Below are positions 18,762 to 28,465 of a stretch of DNA of 64,000 nt, one piece after another (position 1 is the first letter of the stretch; each line of letters opens with the position of its first letter). The notes under the pieces are model-generated. The model saw only the letters and a list, made by a program, of their open reading frames with translations. It had not been told where the DNA came from and did no database searches. Origin of the DNA: Pseudomonadota bacterium. Its GTDB lineage: Bacteria > Pseudomonadota > Gammaproteobacteria > Burkholderiales > Burkholderiaceae_C. Where the stretch lies: contig JAKARB010000003.1 of assembly GCA_021819435.1 (NCBI GenBank), positions 62,001 to 126,000 of the forward strand, written 5' to 3'. A program made the position numbers and the translations under genes.

Positions 18762-20525
18762 TCAACGCGCGACTTCGTCAGCGGCCGTCAAGCTCTCGAA
18801 ATAGGCCTGGCTGCTGTAGCGCTGGCCCACCCGCTCGGCCAGGCGGGGCACCTCGACCACGCCATTGCGATGCGAGTAGGCGGCGTAGCCGGCTTTCAGT
18901 TCGGCGAGCTTCTCGGGGTGCTGGGCCGCCAGGTTGACCTGCTCTGCGCGATCGGTCTTCAGGTTGAAGAGCTGCCAGTCGCCGGGGCCATAGGGGGGCA
19001 CCGAGTAGACGATCTTCCAGTCGCCCTGCCGGTAGGCCTTCTGGCCGAACAGCTCCCAGCCTTTGTCGAAGCGGCCGAGCTCGTCATGGCCCTCGAACAA
19101 AGACACCAGCGAGCGCCCCTGCAACGGCGCGACTTCATGCCCCTGGTGGCGCGCCGGGTAACTGGCGCCAGCGAGCTGCAACAGGGTCGGCGCGATGTCG
19201 GTCACGTGGCCCGGGGTGGGCAGCACCTTCCCACCCTGCGGCGAGCCGGGCCAGCGCACGATGGCGGGCACCGTGATGCCACCTTCGTAGCTGTAGCCCT
19301 TGAAGAGGCTGAAAGGCAAGGCGCTGACCTGGGCCCAGTTCGGCCCGTAGCCCACGTAGGAATTGGCGCGGCCCACGTTGGCCAGGCGGTTGTCACGCGC
19401 AATGGCATCGCCTCGGGGGGCAACGTGGTTGCCTTCCGCCCCGTTGTCGGAAATGAAGACGATGACGGTGTTGTCGTACTCGCCCGAGGCCTTGAGCTGC
19501 GCGATGACCTTGCCGATGTTGCGGTCCATGATGTCGACCATGGCGGCGTAAGTGGCCATGCGGCGGGCCTCCTGGGCCTGCTGTGACGGCGTCAGGCGTT
19601 GCCATGCTGGGAACAGCGACAGCGCCTTGGCGGGCTGGAAGTCCTTGGGCAACAGGCCGCTGGCTTTCTGCTTGGCGATGCGCGCCTGCCTGATCGGCTC
19701 GTAGCCGGCCTTGTAGCGATCGGCGTACTTGGCGATGACGTCTTCAGGCGCTTGCAGCGGCCAGTGCGGCGCGGTGAAGGTGAGGTAGGCGAAGAAGGGC
19801 TTCCTGGCCTCGCGTGCATCACCTCGGCCTTCTCTCAGGTAGGACACGAGTTTGTCGCCATAGAAGTCGCTGGAGTAGAAATCAGCGGGCACGGTGGCGA
19901 GGCGGCCGTCTTCGCGGTAATAGGGCTGTGCCGGGTCGATCTTCGTGCTCCAGGGCTGCGCGTAGTGGTCGTCAGCGCCACGCAGCAGGGCGAAGGAGCG
20001 ATCAAAGCCACGCGCCTTGGGACTGCGCTCTTCGGTCAACCCCAGGTGCCACTTGCCGGCCATGTAGGTGCGGTAACCCGCCTGCTGCAACAAGGCCGGA
20101 AAGGCCACCACGCGGTCATTGAGGTAGCCCTCGTAGCCCGGCTTGCCCTTTTGCTCATCGAAAGTGATCTCGGCCATGCTGCCGATGCCAGCGATGTGGT
20201 GGTCCACGCCCGACAACAGCATCGAGCGCGTGGGCGAGCAGGTGGCGGCGCTGTGAAAGTCCGTCAGGCGAGCGCCTTCTCTGGCGAGGGCGTCGAGGTT
20301 GGGCGTGTCGATCTCGCCGCCAAAGGCCCCGATGTCGGAGAAGCCCAGGTCGTCGGCCACGATGATCAGGATGTTGGGGCGCGAGCCCGGTCCAGCCGGA
20401 GCGGCCCGGGCCGAGGTAGCCAACGAGGTCACGGCCACAGCGATGAGCGACAGCGTCAGGCCGATGTGGCGCAGGCCGTGCATGGGAGCCAATGAAGAAG
20501 CGGATGAGTCGTCGGTCAGGTTCAT
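18762..20525 (-). CDS. Arylsulfatase, formylglycine type
   Basis: Type I sulfatase, 587 aa from the ATG at 20525 (MNLTDDSSAS); the longer track start overlaps the FGE gene. A signal sequence ends near ATSARAAPA. Metal ligands lie in NILIIVADDLGFSD, and the catalytic motif C-x-P-x-R is CSPTR, with Cys-96 to be converted to formylglycine. FISDNGAEGN and the C-terminal GDWKIVY/LFNLKTDRAEQVNLA segments are typical. It hydrolyses sulfate esters to release sulfate in the periplasm. The FGE gene lies 43 bp upstream, giving a self-contained sulfatase plus activator pair. Confidence 0.94.
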   Translation of the reverse strand: MNLTDDSSASSLAPMHGLRHIGLTLSLIAVAVTSLATSARAAPAGPGSRPNILIIVADDLGFSDIGAFGGEIDTPNLDALAREGARLTDFHSAATCSPTRSMLLSGVDHHIAGIGSMAEITFDEQKGKPGYEGYLNDRVVAFPALLQQAGYRTYMAGKWHLGLTEERSPKARGFDRSFALLRGADDHYAQPWSTKIDPAQPYYREDGRLATVPADFYSSDFYGDKLVSYLREGRGDAREARKPFFAYLTFTAPHWPLQAPEDVIAKYADRYKAGYEPIRQARIAKQKASGLLPKDFQPAKALSLFPAWQRLTPSQQAQEARRMATYAAMVDIMDRNIGKVIAQLKASGEYDNTVIVFISDNGAEGNHVAPRGDAIARDNRLANVGRANSYVGYGPNWAQVSALPFSLFKGYSYEGGITVPAIVRWPGSPQGGKVLPTPGHVTDIAPTLLQLAGASYPARHQGHEVAPLQGRSLVSLFEGHDELGRFDKGWELFGQKAYRQGDWKIVYSVPPYGPGDWQLFNLKTDRAEQVNLAAQHPEKLAELKAGYAAYSHRNGVVEVPRLAERVGQRYSSQAYFESLTAADEVAR

Positions 20526-20568
20526 GGCAACAGGTTCGGTGAGGCTTGAAAGCGTGGATGAAGGAGGT

Positions 20569-21525
20569 TCAGGGTCGACTGACCGTGCGAAAGCCAACGT
20601 GCGAGGTCGCGAGGTCGGGCTCCTGCGCCTCTCTGGCCGAGGCCCGGTAGCGCACGCAGTAGTCGGGTGAGCACAGGAAAGAGCCCCCCTTGATGACGAC
20701 TCGGGCGCCCTGTTTGGCCAGGCCGGTGCGCAGCAGCGACGGGTCACCGTTGGCATGGCTTTGATGAGGCCCGGTGTGCACGTCTCGCGTCCACTCCCAG
20801 GCATTGCCGATGAGGTCGTGCAGGCCCCAGCGGTTGGCGGCATAGCAGCCCACCGGCGCGAGGCCCGCGAAGCCGTCCTGCGCCAGGTCGTTCAAGGGGA
20901 AGCTGCCTTGCCAGTAATTGGCGGTCGGCTGGCCACGTGGGTCGGTCGGCGCGGCGTCCAGGCGCCGATCGTCGCGGCCCGCCTTGGCGGCGTGTTCCCA
21001 CTCCGCTTCGGTCGGCAGATCGCGGCCAAGCCAGTGCGCATAGGCCAGCGCATCGGCCTGCGTGACCAGCACCACAGGCTCGGCCCAGTGGCCGCGCAGA
21101 TCGCTGTCCGGACCCTTGGGGTGACGCCAGTTGGCGCCTGACACAAAGCGCCACCACGCCAGCGGCCGCTCGCGCAAGGCATCGGGCGTGGGCACCTCGA
21201 ACACCGCGCCACCGCCTTGCTTTTCGGCGTCGGTGACGTGGCCGGTGGCTTTCACGAAGGCCGCGAACTGGGCATTGGTCACCTCGGTGCGGTCCATCCA
21301 AAAGGCCTTGACGTGCACGGGTTCAGCGGCAGGTCGCTCGTCCGGGTAGCCGTCTTCGGTGCCCAGGCGGACCCAGCCCGCAGGCACCAACACCTGGCCG
21401 GCGTGTGCCTGTTTCGCAAAGCCCTTGGGCAACTCGCCCAGGTCGGCACGACAGGCCGCCTGCCCCGAACCCATCCACATCAGCGCGGCCACACCTGCCA
21501 TGAACCAACCCAGCGACAGCTTCAT
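20569..21525 (-). CDS. Formylglycine-generating enzyme (sulfatase-modifying factor) homologue
   Basis: 318-aa SUMF1/FGE-sulfatase domain protein with an N-terminal signal (LGWFMAGVAALMWMGSGQA), so it probably acts outside the cytoplasm. Domain landmarks: LVPAGWVRLGTEDGYPDE, MDRTEVTNAQFAAFV, LPTEAEWEHAAK, LIGNAWEWTRD, and GGSFLCSPDYCVRYR, where the two cysteines match the copper-binding active-site pair of genuine FGEs. That pair supports real formylglycine formation rather than a non-catalytic relative. It overlaps ccmI by ATGA, so it is translationally coupled to the cytochrome c maturation operon, and it precedes the sulfatase it most likely activates. Confidence 0.9.
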   Translation of the reverse strand: MKLSLGWFMAGVAALMWMGSGQAACRADLGELPKGFAKQAHAGQVLVPAGWVRLGTEDGYPDERPAAEPVHVKAFWMDRTEVTNAQFAAFVKATGHVTDAEKQGGGAVFEVPTPDALRERPLAWWRFVSGANWRHPKGPDSDLRGHWAEPVVLVTQADALAYAHWLGRDLPTEAEWEHAAKAGRDDRRLDAAPTDPRGQPTANYWQGSFPLNDLAQDGFAGLAPVGCYAANRWGLHDLIGNAWEWTRDVHTGPHQSHANGDPSLLRTGLAKQGARVVIKGGSFLCSPDYCVRYRASAREAQEPDLATSHVGFRTVSRP

Positions 21526-22268
21526 TTCGCCCGCCTGACCTGCGCCTCGCGGACCGAGAGTTCACGCGCCTTGTCGATCTGGGCTGTGATGCGTGTGCGC
21601 ACCTCGTCATCCGCAGGCACGATGCGCAGGATTTGCTGCCAGCGCTGGATGGCGCGCTCATAGTCATGACGCTCATAGGCGGCGCTGCCCGACAGGGCCA
21701 GCGCCTGAACATGGCGCGGGTCACGCCTCAGGACCTCATCGAGGATCTGCTCTGGCTCACCGGTCAAGCTCTGCCCACGCGCCATGCCCAGCGTGACCGC
21801 ATACGCCGTGAGCTGGTCCGCATCGGGCGGCACCAGTTGGAACAGACGCTGCCAAGCCAGCACCGCTTCATCGAATCGGTTGAGCGTCTCGTATGAGCGC
21901 ACGAGCATGCGCCAGCCGGCCTCATCTTCGGGGTTGCGCTGCAGGCGCTCGGCCAGTCGCTGCACCATGCCTTCGACCTGGGCCTGGCTCATTTGAGGCG
22001 AGGTGGCCGCGTCCGTGGGGCCCGCTGGAGCCGGCTCCTCGCCTTGTGCCGCGTCCGCCTGCGCAGCTTGCTCATGGCTCACACGATCAGCCCAAACTCC
22101 GGGCTGCCCCAACCACGCGTACATGCCGATCGCCCACACCAGCAACCCCGCCGGCAAGGCGATGGCTGCACCACGTGCAACGCGCCACAGCGGTTGCACC
22201 AGCACAAAGGTCGACAAGCCCAGCAACGCCAGGGCACCCAACGCAAACGAGAGATCGGAGGTGTTCAT
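21522..22268 (-). CDS. ccmI: Cytochrome c maturation protein CcmI (CycH)
   Basis: 248 aa. Two N-terminal membrane helices (FALGALALLGLSTFVLV, IALPAGLLVWAIGMYAWL) are followed by a periplasmic TPR domain (NPEDEAGWRMLVRSYETLNRFDEAVLAWQ, and HVQALALSGSAAYERHDYERAIQ). CcmI is the apocytochrome chaperone of the haem lyase complex CcmFHI. It overlaps ccmH by 4 bp. A Gln/Ala/Pro-rich linker sits between the membrane and TPR parts. Confidence 0.9.
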   Translation of the reverse strand: MNTSDLSFALGALALLGLSTFVLVQPLWRVARGAAIALPAGLLVWAIGMYAWLGQPGVWADRVSHEQAAQADAAQGEEPAPAGPTDAATSPQMSQAQVEGMVQRLAERLQRNPEDEAGWRMLVRSYETLNRFDEAVLAWQRLFQLVPPDADQLTAYAVTLGMARGQSLTGEPEQILDEVLRRDPRHVQALALSGSAAYERHDYERAIQRWQQILRIVPADDEVRTRITAQIDKARELSVREAQVRRAK

Positions 22269-22792
22269 GCTGTCATGTGGCCATCGGCCCGCGCTGGCGG
22301 ATCTCCCGCCGCGTTGTGGTCATGGCGATGTTGGCCGCCGCCCTCGTCGCCGAAGTCACCGGGCTCATCGTCCGGTTCACCCGAAAGCAAGCGCCGCTTG
22401 CGCAGCACGATGGCGAGACCGATGAGCCCACACAGCAAGATCACCACCGGCCCGATCCACAAGGCCAAGGTGCTCGCCTTGATGGGCGGTCGGTACAGAA
22501 CGAAGTCACCGTAGCGCTGGACCATGAAGTCACGCACCTCGTCGGCGCTGGCGCCAGCGGCCAGTTGCTTGCGCACCTCCTGCTTGAGCTGCACGGCGAG
22601 TGGCGCATGGGAGTCGGCCACGGTCTGGTTCTGGCAGACCAGGCAGCGCAGCTCAGAAGCCAGTTGATTGACGCGTTCATCCAGCGTCAATGCCTGGGCA
22701 TCGCTCGTGCCAATCGGTGCCGCCAAGGCAAACGCCGTGGCGCCGCAAGCCAGCCACGCAGCCAACAACCCGGAGATCACGCGGTCACGCAC
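22265..22792 (-). CDS. ccmH: Cytochrome c maturation protein CcmH
   Basis: 175 aa with signal peptide, the redox motif LRCLVCQNQTVADS (LRCxxCQ), and a single C-terminal membrane helix (WIGPVVILLCGLIGLAIVL). It reduces apocytochrome CxxCH cysteines for haem ligation. A His/Asp-rich C-terminal tail is unusual but not alarming. It overlaps ccmG by 8 bp and ccmI by 4 bp. Confidence 0.95.
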   Translation of the reverse strand: MRDRVISGLLAAWLACGATAFALAAPIGTSDAQALTLDERVNQLASELRCLVCQNQTVADSHAPLAVQLKQEVRKQLAAGASADEVRDFMVQRYGDFVLYRPPIKASTLALWIGPVVILLCGLIGLAIVLRKRRLLSGEPDDEPGDFGDEGGGQHRHDHNAAGDPPARADGHMTA

Positions 22793-23384
22793 CTTGCAGC
22801 CCCCGGACGAGTGGCAGCAGGGTCTTGCGCCAGTCCTCCTCGCTCACCGGACCGGTGAACTTGTGGCGGATGCGCCCCTGCTTGTCGATGACGAAGGTCT
22901 CGGGCACCGCGACGATGCCGAGGTCAAGCCCGAGCCGACCGGTGGGCTCGGCGAAGGTGAGCCGATAGGGGTTGCCGTGTCGCGCGAGCCAGGCGCGGGC
23001 TTGCTCGTCGGTGTCTTGGTGGTTGAAGCCCACCAGGGTCACACCGCTTTGCTTCGCCTGAGCCAACAGCACCGGGTGTTCGCGCAGGCAACTGGTGCAC
23101 CAAGAGGCCCACACGTTGAGCAACCACACCTGCCCCTTGAGCTGCTCGGGTTGGAATCGGTCTGGCGCACCGGCAGGCGCGGTCAACACCGGCGCGTCGA
23201 AGGCTGGCACGTCTCGGCCGATCAGCGGCGAGGGCAAAGCCGTCGGATCGCCCACATCGGCCTGGTGCTTCAAGCCCAGGCCGAGTGTGGCGGCCAACGC
23301 CAGGAAGAGCAGCAAGGGCAACACGAACCGGGGGGCGAGGTGTTGCGCGATGCGGGGCACGATGGCCAAGCCCGGACGGCTCAT
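22785..23384 (-). CDS. ccmG: Thiol:disulfide interchange protein CcmG/DsbE
   Basis: 199-aa membrane-anchored thioredoxin-fold protein: N-terminal anchor (FVLPLLLFLALAATLGLGL), active site WASWCTSCLREHP, and the cis-Pro region VAVPETFVIDKQGRI. It keeps CcmH/apocytochrome thiols reduced and would draw electrons from a DsbD-type transporter such as the one at 8435-10696. ATGA overlap with ccmF. Confidence 0.95.
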   Translation of the reverse strand: MSRPGLAIVPRIAQHLAPRFVLPLLLFLALAATLGLGLKHQADVGDPTALPSPLIGRDVPAFDAPVLTAPAGAPDRFQPEQLKGQVWLLNVWASWCTSCLREHPVLLAQAKQSGVTLVGFNHQDTDEQARAWLARHGNPYRLTFAEPTGRLGLDLGIVAVPETFVIDKQGRIRHKFTGPVSEEDWRKTLLPLVRGLQGA

Positions 23385-25450
23385 GCTTCGGCTCCTTTCG
23401 CGGCTGCGGCAACCACCGAGCCGACCGGCATCACAACGGGTAGCCCGGACAACGGTTCATCGCCGCCCCCGCGCGCATGCCCTTGCGCCGGCCGCCGAGC
23501 ATGCGCACGGACCTTGCGGTAGCGGGCATCGGCTGCCGCGACGGCGCCACCCAGCGAGATCAGCAAGGCACCCAGCCAGACCCAGCTCATGAAGGGCTTG
23601 ACCTGCACGCGCACGCCCCAGGCCCCGTCAGGCCCGGTTTCAGCCAACGAGACGTAGAGGTCACGCGTGAAGCGGCGGTCGATGGCCGCCTCTGTCATCG
23701 GCATGCGCTGAACCAGGTAAAGGCGCTTCTCGGGGTGCAGCGTGGCGATCAGCTCGCTGCCCTGCCTGACCTCGAAGGTGGCTCGCGCCGCAATGTAGTT
23801 CGGCCCCTGCTCGCGTTGCAGCCCCTTGAAATCAAACTGATAGCCCCCCACGGAAACGCCCTGTCCCACTTGCAGGCTTGCGTCCTGCACGTGATCGAGG
23901 CCTCGCACCAGGGTCACGCCGAACACGAACACGCCCACGCCCAGGTGAGCCAACACCATGCCCCACCACGCCGCCGGGATGCTTCGCCAACGTTGCGCAA
24001 ACGACCAGCGCTCACCGCCTGCCAGCAGGCGCTGCAAGACCAGGTGCAAGGTGCCCACCGCCACCCAGACCGACAACAGCACCCCAAAAGCCAGGCCCGC
24101 GCTCAGGTGGGCCAGCAAGGCCAGCGCCGCGCTCGACACCAGGCCGAGCAACACCCATGCCGGCCAGGCACCGCGCACCCGTGCCCACAACGCGGCCCAG
24201 GCATCGCGCTTCCAGTGCAGGAATGGGCCCAGCGCCATCAGCACCAGCACCGGCACCATCAAGGGCACGAACACGGCCTCGAAGTACGGTGGTCCCACCG
24301 AGATGCGCCCGCCACCGAAGGCGTCCAACGCCAACGGGTAAAGGGTGCCCAGCAAGATGGTGGCCGTGCTCACCAGCAGAAAGACGTTGTTGAGCAGCAG
24401 CCCCGTTTCGCGCGACAGCAGGGCGAAGCGCCCGCCCAGGCCCACCGAAGGCGCGCGCCAGGCGTACAGGGCAAGCGATCCGCCAATCACCACGATCAGG
24501 AAAACCAGGATGCAGAGACCGCGCTGCGGGTCACTGGCGAATGCATGCACGGAGCTCAGCACACCCGAGCGAACCAGGAAGGTGCCCAACAGCGACAAAG
24601 AAAAAGCGAGGATGGCCAGCAGCACCGTCCAACTCTTGAACGCCCCGCGCTGCTCGCTGACCGCCAGCGAATGCAACAAGCCGGTGGCCACCAGCCAAGG
24701 CATGAAGGAAGCGTTCTCCACCGCGTCCCAGAACCACCATCCGCCCCACCCCAGTTCGTAGTAAGCCCAGAAGCTGCCCAGCAAGATGCCCAACGTGAGG
24801 AAGCTCCAGGCCGCCAACGTCCAGGGCCGCGACCAGCGCGCCCAATCCGCATCAAGCCGGCCGCTGATCAGCGCGGCAATCGCGAAGGCGAAGGCCACCG
24901 ACAGGCCCACATAGCCCATGTACAGCAAGGGCGGGTGGAAGATCATCCCCGGGTCCTGCAACAAGGGGTTCAGGTCGCGGCCATCGAGCGGTGCGGGCAA
25001 GGCGCGCTCGAAAGGGTTGGAGGTGAACAGGGTGAAACCGATGAACCCGACGCTGACCAAGCCCAGCACCGAGAGCACGCGCGCCACGGTGTCGTCGGGC
25101 AGGTCGCGGCTCAAGCGCGCCACCGCCAGGCTCCAGGCCGACAGCATGAACTGCCACAACAACAGCGAGCCCTCGTGCCCACCCCAGGTGCCAGCCACGC
25201 GCAGCGGCCAGGGCAGCAGCGAATTGGCGTGCTGGCTCACGTAGGCCACCGACCAGTCCATCTGCACGAAGGCCGCCACCAGCAAGCCGAAAGCCGTCGC
25301 CACCAGCACGAACTGGCCCAGCGCCAAGGGTCGGGCGAGCGCCACCCAGTGCGGCACCTGCCTCTGCGCGCCCCACAGCGGCAAGGTGCCTTGCAGCAAG
25401 GCCAAGCCGAGCGCCAGGATCAGGGCCACCTGCCCGAGTTCGGCGCTCAT
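23381..25450 (-). CDS. ccmF: Haem lyase subunit CcmF
   Basis: 689-aa polytopic membrane protein with the tryptophan-rich haem-handling WWD signature ([20 protein letters not shown]) and family segments [15 protein letters not shown] and [12 protein letters not shown]. It transfers haem from CcmE to apocytochromes. Length is normal. It overlaps ccmE and ccmG by 4 bp each, so the whole ccm set is translationally coupled. The long plus-strand ORF 23477-25477 is a shadow. Confidence 0.96.
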   Translation of the reverse strand: MSAELGQVALILALGLALLQGTLPLWGAQRQVPHWVALARPLALGQFVLVATAFGLLVAAFVQMDWSVAYVSQHANSLLPWPLRVAGTWGGHEGSLLLWQFMLSAWSLAVARLSRDLPDDTVARVLSVLGLVSVGFIGFTLFTSNPFERALPAPLDGRDLNPLLQDPGMIFHPPLLYMGYVGLSVAFAFAIAALISGRLDADWARWSRPWTLAAWSFLTLGILLGSFWAYYELGWGGWWFWDAVENASFMPWLVATGLLHSLAVSEQRGAFKSWTVLLAILAFSLSLLGTFLVRSGVLSSVHAFASDPQRGLCILVFLIVVIGGSLALYAWRAPSVGLGGRFALLSRETGLLLNNVFLLVSTATILLGTLYPLALDAFGGGRISVGPPYFEAVFVPLMVPVLVLMALGPFLHWKRDAWAALWARVRGAWPAWVLLGLVSSAALALLAHLSAGLAFGVLLSVWVAVGTLHLVLQRLLAGGERWSFAQRWRSIPAAWWGMVLAHLGVGVFVFGVTLVRGLDHVQDASLQVGQGVSVGGYQFDFKGLQREQGPNYIAARATFEVRQGSELIATLHPEKRLYLVQRMPMTEAAIDRRFTRDLYVSLAETGPDGAWGVRVQVKPFMSWVWLGALLISLGGAVAAADARYRKVRAHARRPAQGHARGGGDEPLSGLPVVMPVGSVVAAAAKGAEA

Positions 25451-25941
25451 CGCCCTGCCCCTTGCCCTTGCCCTTGAGCCATGGCGGGCAGCAGGCCAGG
25501 GTGATTGGCATCCCCACCCGCCTTGGCCTGCTCAATGGCACGGGCGGCCTCGGGCGGCATGTAATTCTCGTCGTGCTTGGCCAGCACCTCTTCGGCCAGG
25601 AAGCTGCCATCAGCCTGCAAGCGCCCTTGCGCCACCACGCCCTTGCCTTCCTTGAACAGATCGGGGATCAGCCCCTGATAGCGGACCTCGACGCGCTGCG
25701 CCATGTCCGTCACCACGAAGCGGTGCGTCAGGCCATCGGCCTGCCGGAGGTGACTGCCTGCCTCGACCATGCCACCGATGCGGAAGCTGCGCCCCACCGG
25801 CACCTCGCCCTTGGCGATCTGCGAAGGCGTGAAGAAGAACACCATGTTCTGCTGAAAAGCCTGCAGCACGAAGAAGGCCGCGACGCCCAGGGCCGCGACG
25901 CCACCCAGCACCAGTGCCAGACGTCGGTGTCTGGGCTTCAT
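25447..25941 (-). CDS. ccmE: Haem chaperone CcmE
   Basis: 164 aa. One N-terminal anchor helix after [14 protein letters not shown], a beta-barrel OB-like domain ([15 protein letters not shown]), and the covalent haem-binding His in [13 protein letters not shown]. It carries haem from CcmC to CcmF in the periplasm. The C-terminal extension rich in Gly/Gln is flexible, as is usual. Overlaps ccmD and ccmF by 4 bp each. Confidence 0.95.
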   Translation of the reverse strand: MKPRHRRLALVLGGVAALGVAAFFVLQAFQQNMVFFFTPSQIAKGEVPVGRSFRIGGMVEAGSHLRQADGLTHRFVVTDMAQRVEVRYQGLIPDLFKEGKGVVAQGRLQADGSFLAEEVLAKHDENYMPPEAARAIEQAKAGGDANHPGLLPAMAQGQGQGAGR

Positions 25942-26195
25942 GGCCGCGCCCCTTCGTGGAACGACCCATCGAATGGTTCGCCGAATGCCGCGCCGAAATG
26001 AGGATGGAACTCACCGCCACGGCCCTCCACCTCATCCACCCAACGCTGTCGGATGGCGAGGCGGCGCTGCGCATCCTGTCGCCGCAGGCTCGCCCACTCG
26101 ATCAGCAACGCCAGCGCCACCACGCCGAACGAACCCCACACGAAGCGCGCATGACCGCCCATGTCGACGAAGGCCTGCCAGCTTGACCAGTTCAT
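25938..26195 (-). CDS. ccmD: CcmD
   Basis: 85-aa small membrane protein with one helix ([20 protein letters not shown]) followed by a basic stretch. It sits exactly where ccmD is expected, between ccmC and ccmE with 4-bp overlaps. CcmD helps release holo-CcmE from CcmABC. The C-terminus is about 20 residues longer than many CcmDs. Confidence 0.88.
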   Translation of the reverse strand: MNWSSWQAFVDMGGHARFVWGSFGVVALALLIEWASLRRQDAQRRLAIRQRWVDEVEGRGGEFHPHFGAAFGEPFDGSFHEGARP

Positions 26196-27028
26196 GCTTG
26201 GCCTCCATCTTCAACCAAAGCCTGTTGACCGGCTCGATGGCCCACACCGCCCCCGACTTCTGCACGCACCCAGGCTGCGTCTTGTTCGCGCTCGAGGATC
26301 AGTCCCTGCAGGCGGCGCAACACGACCACGCCCGTCCACGCCCACAGGCCCAGCGTGCACAACAACATGCCAGCCAGCATTGACGCAGCCATGGTCGGGG
26401 CCGCCTTGAAGCTGATCGAAGCCCCCTGGTGCAAGGTGTTCCACCATTGCACCGAGAAATAGATGATGGGCACGTTGACCACGCCGACGATGGCCAGCAA
26501 CGCGCCAGCACGGTCGCCCCGGCGCGGGTCGTCGATGGCCGCTTGCAAACCGATGACACCGAAATACAAAAACAGCAGCAGCAGTTCGGATGTCAGGCGC
26601 GCGTCCCACACCCACCAAGTGCCCCAGGTGGGCTGCCCCCACAAGGCACCCGTCCAAAGGGCCAGGAAGGTGAACAAGGCGCCCGTGGGCGCGATGGCGC
26701 GCGCCAACAGCGACGACACCCGCGTGTTGAAGACCCAGCCCACCGCAGACCAGAAAGCCATCGCGACGTACAACAGCATCGACAACCAAGCCGCCGGCAC
26801 ATGCACGAAGATGATGCGGTAAGCCTCGCCCTGCTGGTGATCGGTGGGCGCGACGAAGAAGCCGATGTAGAGGCCCGCCAGCAAGGCCGCCACGGCGATG
26901 GCCAAGGCGGCTGGCTGCAGGCGGCCCGCCAACCAGAAGGCGGCCTGCGGCGATGCGAATCGCCAGATGCCGCGACCGGCCGAGGCCGCTGCGCGTTGTC
27001 CATCGAGGGACCAGGTGGTGGCGTTCAT
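26192..27028 (-). CDS. ccmC: Haem exporter/handling protein CcmC
   Basis: 278 aa from the ATG at 27028, chosen because the track start at 27097 overlaps ccmB and a GAGAGGAC site precedes 27028. Six membrane helices and the WWD-type motif WGTWWVWDARLTSELLLLFLY. It loads haem onto CcmE. A C-terminal hydrophilic tail follows the last helix. Confidence 0.94.
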   Translation of the reverse strand: MNATTWSLDGQRAAASAGRGIWRFASPQAAFWLAGRLQPAALAIAVAALLAGLYIGFFVAPTDHQQGEAYRIIFVHVPAAWLSMLLYVAMAFWSAVGWVFNTRVSSLLARAIAPTGALFTFLALWTGALWGQPTWGTWWVWDARLTSELLLLFLYFGVIGLQAAIDDPRRGDRAGALLAIVGVVNVPIIYFSVQWWNTLHQGASISFKAAPTMAASMLAGMLLCTLGLWAWTGVVVLRRLQGLILEREQDAAWVRAEVGGGVGHRAGQQALVEDGGQA

Positions 27029-27057
27029 GAGGTCGTCCTCTCGCATGTGTTCCGGTT

Positions 27058-27726
27058 TCAGCCCACCGAGACCTTCAAGCCCTCGGCGATGGCCCAAGGC
27101 CCCAGGGCGACGCTGGCGGCCAGCAAGGCGGCCAACAGGTAGAGGTGAGCAGCCACGCCCAAGCCACTGGCTTGGGCCGACACCGCGCCGGCCCCGAAGA
27201 TCAGCACCGGCGTGGTCAGCGGCAGCACCAGCAGGTTGACCAGCACACCGCCGCCCTTGAGGCCCAGCGTCAGCGCAGCACCGATGGCACCCAGCAGGCT
27301 TAGCACGGGCGTGCCCAGCAACAAGGTAGCCAGCAGCAACCAGATGGCGTCGGCCGGCAGGTAGAACTGCAAGGCCAGCAAGGGGGACAAAGCCACCAGC
27401 GGCAGGCCGCTGACCAGCCAGTGCGCCAGCACCTTGGCCAACACGATCAGCCCCAGCGGCTCGGGCGAAAGCAACAGTTGCTCCAGCGAGCCGTCGGCAT
27501 GGTCGTGCGCGAACAAGCGCCCGAGCGACAAGGTCGACGACAACAGCGCTGCCACCCAGAGCACCCCGGGAGCCAACTGCCGCAAGATCTCGCGCTCAGG
27601 ACTCACGGCCAGCGGAAACAGGCTGCACACCATCAGGAAGAAGAACAGCGTGGTCCACACATCGGAGCGTCGCCTGAAAGCCAGTTGCAAATCCCGATGG
27701 AGCACGGTCAAGAAGACCTGCGCCAT
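27058..27726 (-). CDS. ccmB: Haem ABC transporter permease CcmB
   Basis: 222-aa polytopic membrane protein. The ATG at 27726 overlaps the ccmA stop by one base (TGATG), so it is preferred to the track start at 27741. Typical segments: LFFFLMVCSLFPLAVSPE, the region FAHDHADGSLEQLLLSPEPL, and LGTPVLSLLGAIGAALTLG. It is the membrane part of the CcmAB ATPase complex that releases holo-CcmE. Confidence 0.94.
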   Translation of the reverse strand: MAQVFLTVLHRDLQLAFRRRSDVWTTLFFFLMVCSLFPLAVSPEREILRQLAPGVLWVAALLSSTLSLGRLFAHDHADGSLEQLLLSPEPLGLIVLAKVLAHWLVSGLPLVALSPLLALQFYLPADAIWLLLATLLLGTPVLSLLGAIGAALTLGLKGGGVLVNLLVLPLTTPVLIFGAGAVSAQASGLGVAAHLYLLAALLAASVALGPWAIAEGLKVSVG

Positions 27727-28361
27727 CAGCACGCCCTCCACATGGAAGCTCGCCCCAGGCGCAAGGTATGGTGAGCACGCGCCGCCAGCCTGCGTGGCTG
27801 GTGGGTGGTGTAGATCAGCAGCGAACCACTTTGCAGGCGATCCTCCAGCGTCTTCGCAAGCACATCCGACGCATCGGCATCGAGCGCGGTGAAGGGCTCG
27901 TCAAGCACCAGCACACCTGGCTGACGAGTGAGCGCGAGGCGCGCCAAAGACACCCTCCGGCGCTGCCCTTGCGACAAAGAACGCGCCGGCATGCTGGCGA
28001 GCGAAGCCAGGCCGAATCGGCCCAAGGCTCGCAGCACATCGTCGTCCGTGACCCGAAAGCCCGCCACCATGGCATTGACACGCAGGTTCTCGTGCGCACT
28101 CAAGTCGTCCTTGAGCGCCGGAGCGTGGCCGATGTAGCTGAGGTGGTGACCGCGCCGATTCACGCGCCCCGCGAGCGGCTCGGCCAAGCCGCACAGCACG
28201 CGCAGCAGCGTCGTCTTGCCCGCGCCATTGGGTCCAGCCACATACAAGGCCTCGCCGGCACCAACCTTCAGATCAACGCCCGCGAACAAGCGCCGCCCTG
28301 ACGGCCCGGCCGCCAGTCCAATCGCTTCCAAGCTTGCATGGGGATCAGGTCTTGCCAACAT
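27726..28361 (-). CDS. ccmA: Cytochrome c biogenesis ATPase CcmA
   Basis: ABC ATPase, 211 aa from the ATG at 28361 (MLARPDPHASL); a start 27 bp upstream is possible. Walker A GPNGAGKTT, signature LSQGQRRRVSLARLAL, Walker B VLVLDEPFTALDA. It is the first gene of ccmABCDEFGHI. In the 105 bp before it, GGAAATGGCGCTTC (plus strand, near 28400) repeats 14 bases of the palindrome element at 1656-1669. Confidence 0.94.
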   Translation of the reverse strand: MLARPDPHASLEAIGLAAGPSGRRLFAGVDLKVGAGEALYVAGPNGAGKTTLLRVLCGLAEPLAGRVNRRGHHLSYIGHAPALKDDLSAHENLRVNAMVAGFRVTDDDVLRALGRFGLASLASMPARSLSQGQRRRVSLARLALTRQPGVLVLDEPFTALDADASDVLAKTLEDRLQSGSLLIYTTHQPRRLAARAHHTLRLGRASMWRAC

Positions 28362-28465
28362 GGGAGCGGACTTTATCGACCGCACCACTCGGATCCAACG
28401 AAGGAAATGGCGCTTCCTTATGCCTTATCCAATGGACATGCACACATGCGAAACCAACCCCACGA

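Noticed and set aside
23477-25477. 666-aa plus-strand ORF opposite ccmF
   Set aside because: Gln/His/Arg-rich antisense reading of ccmF.
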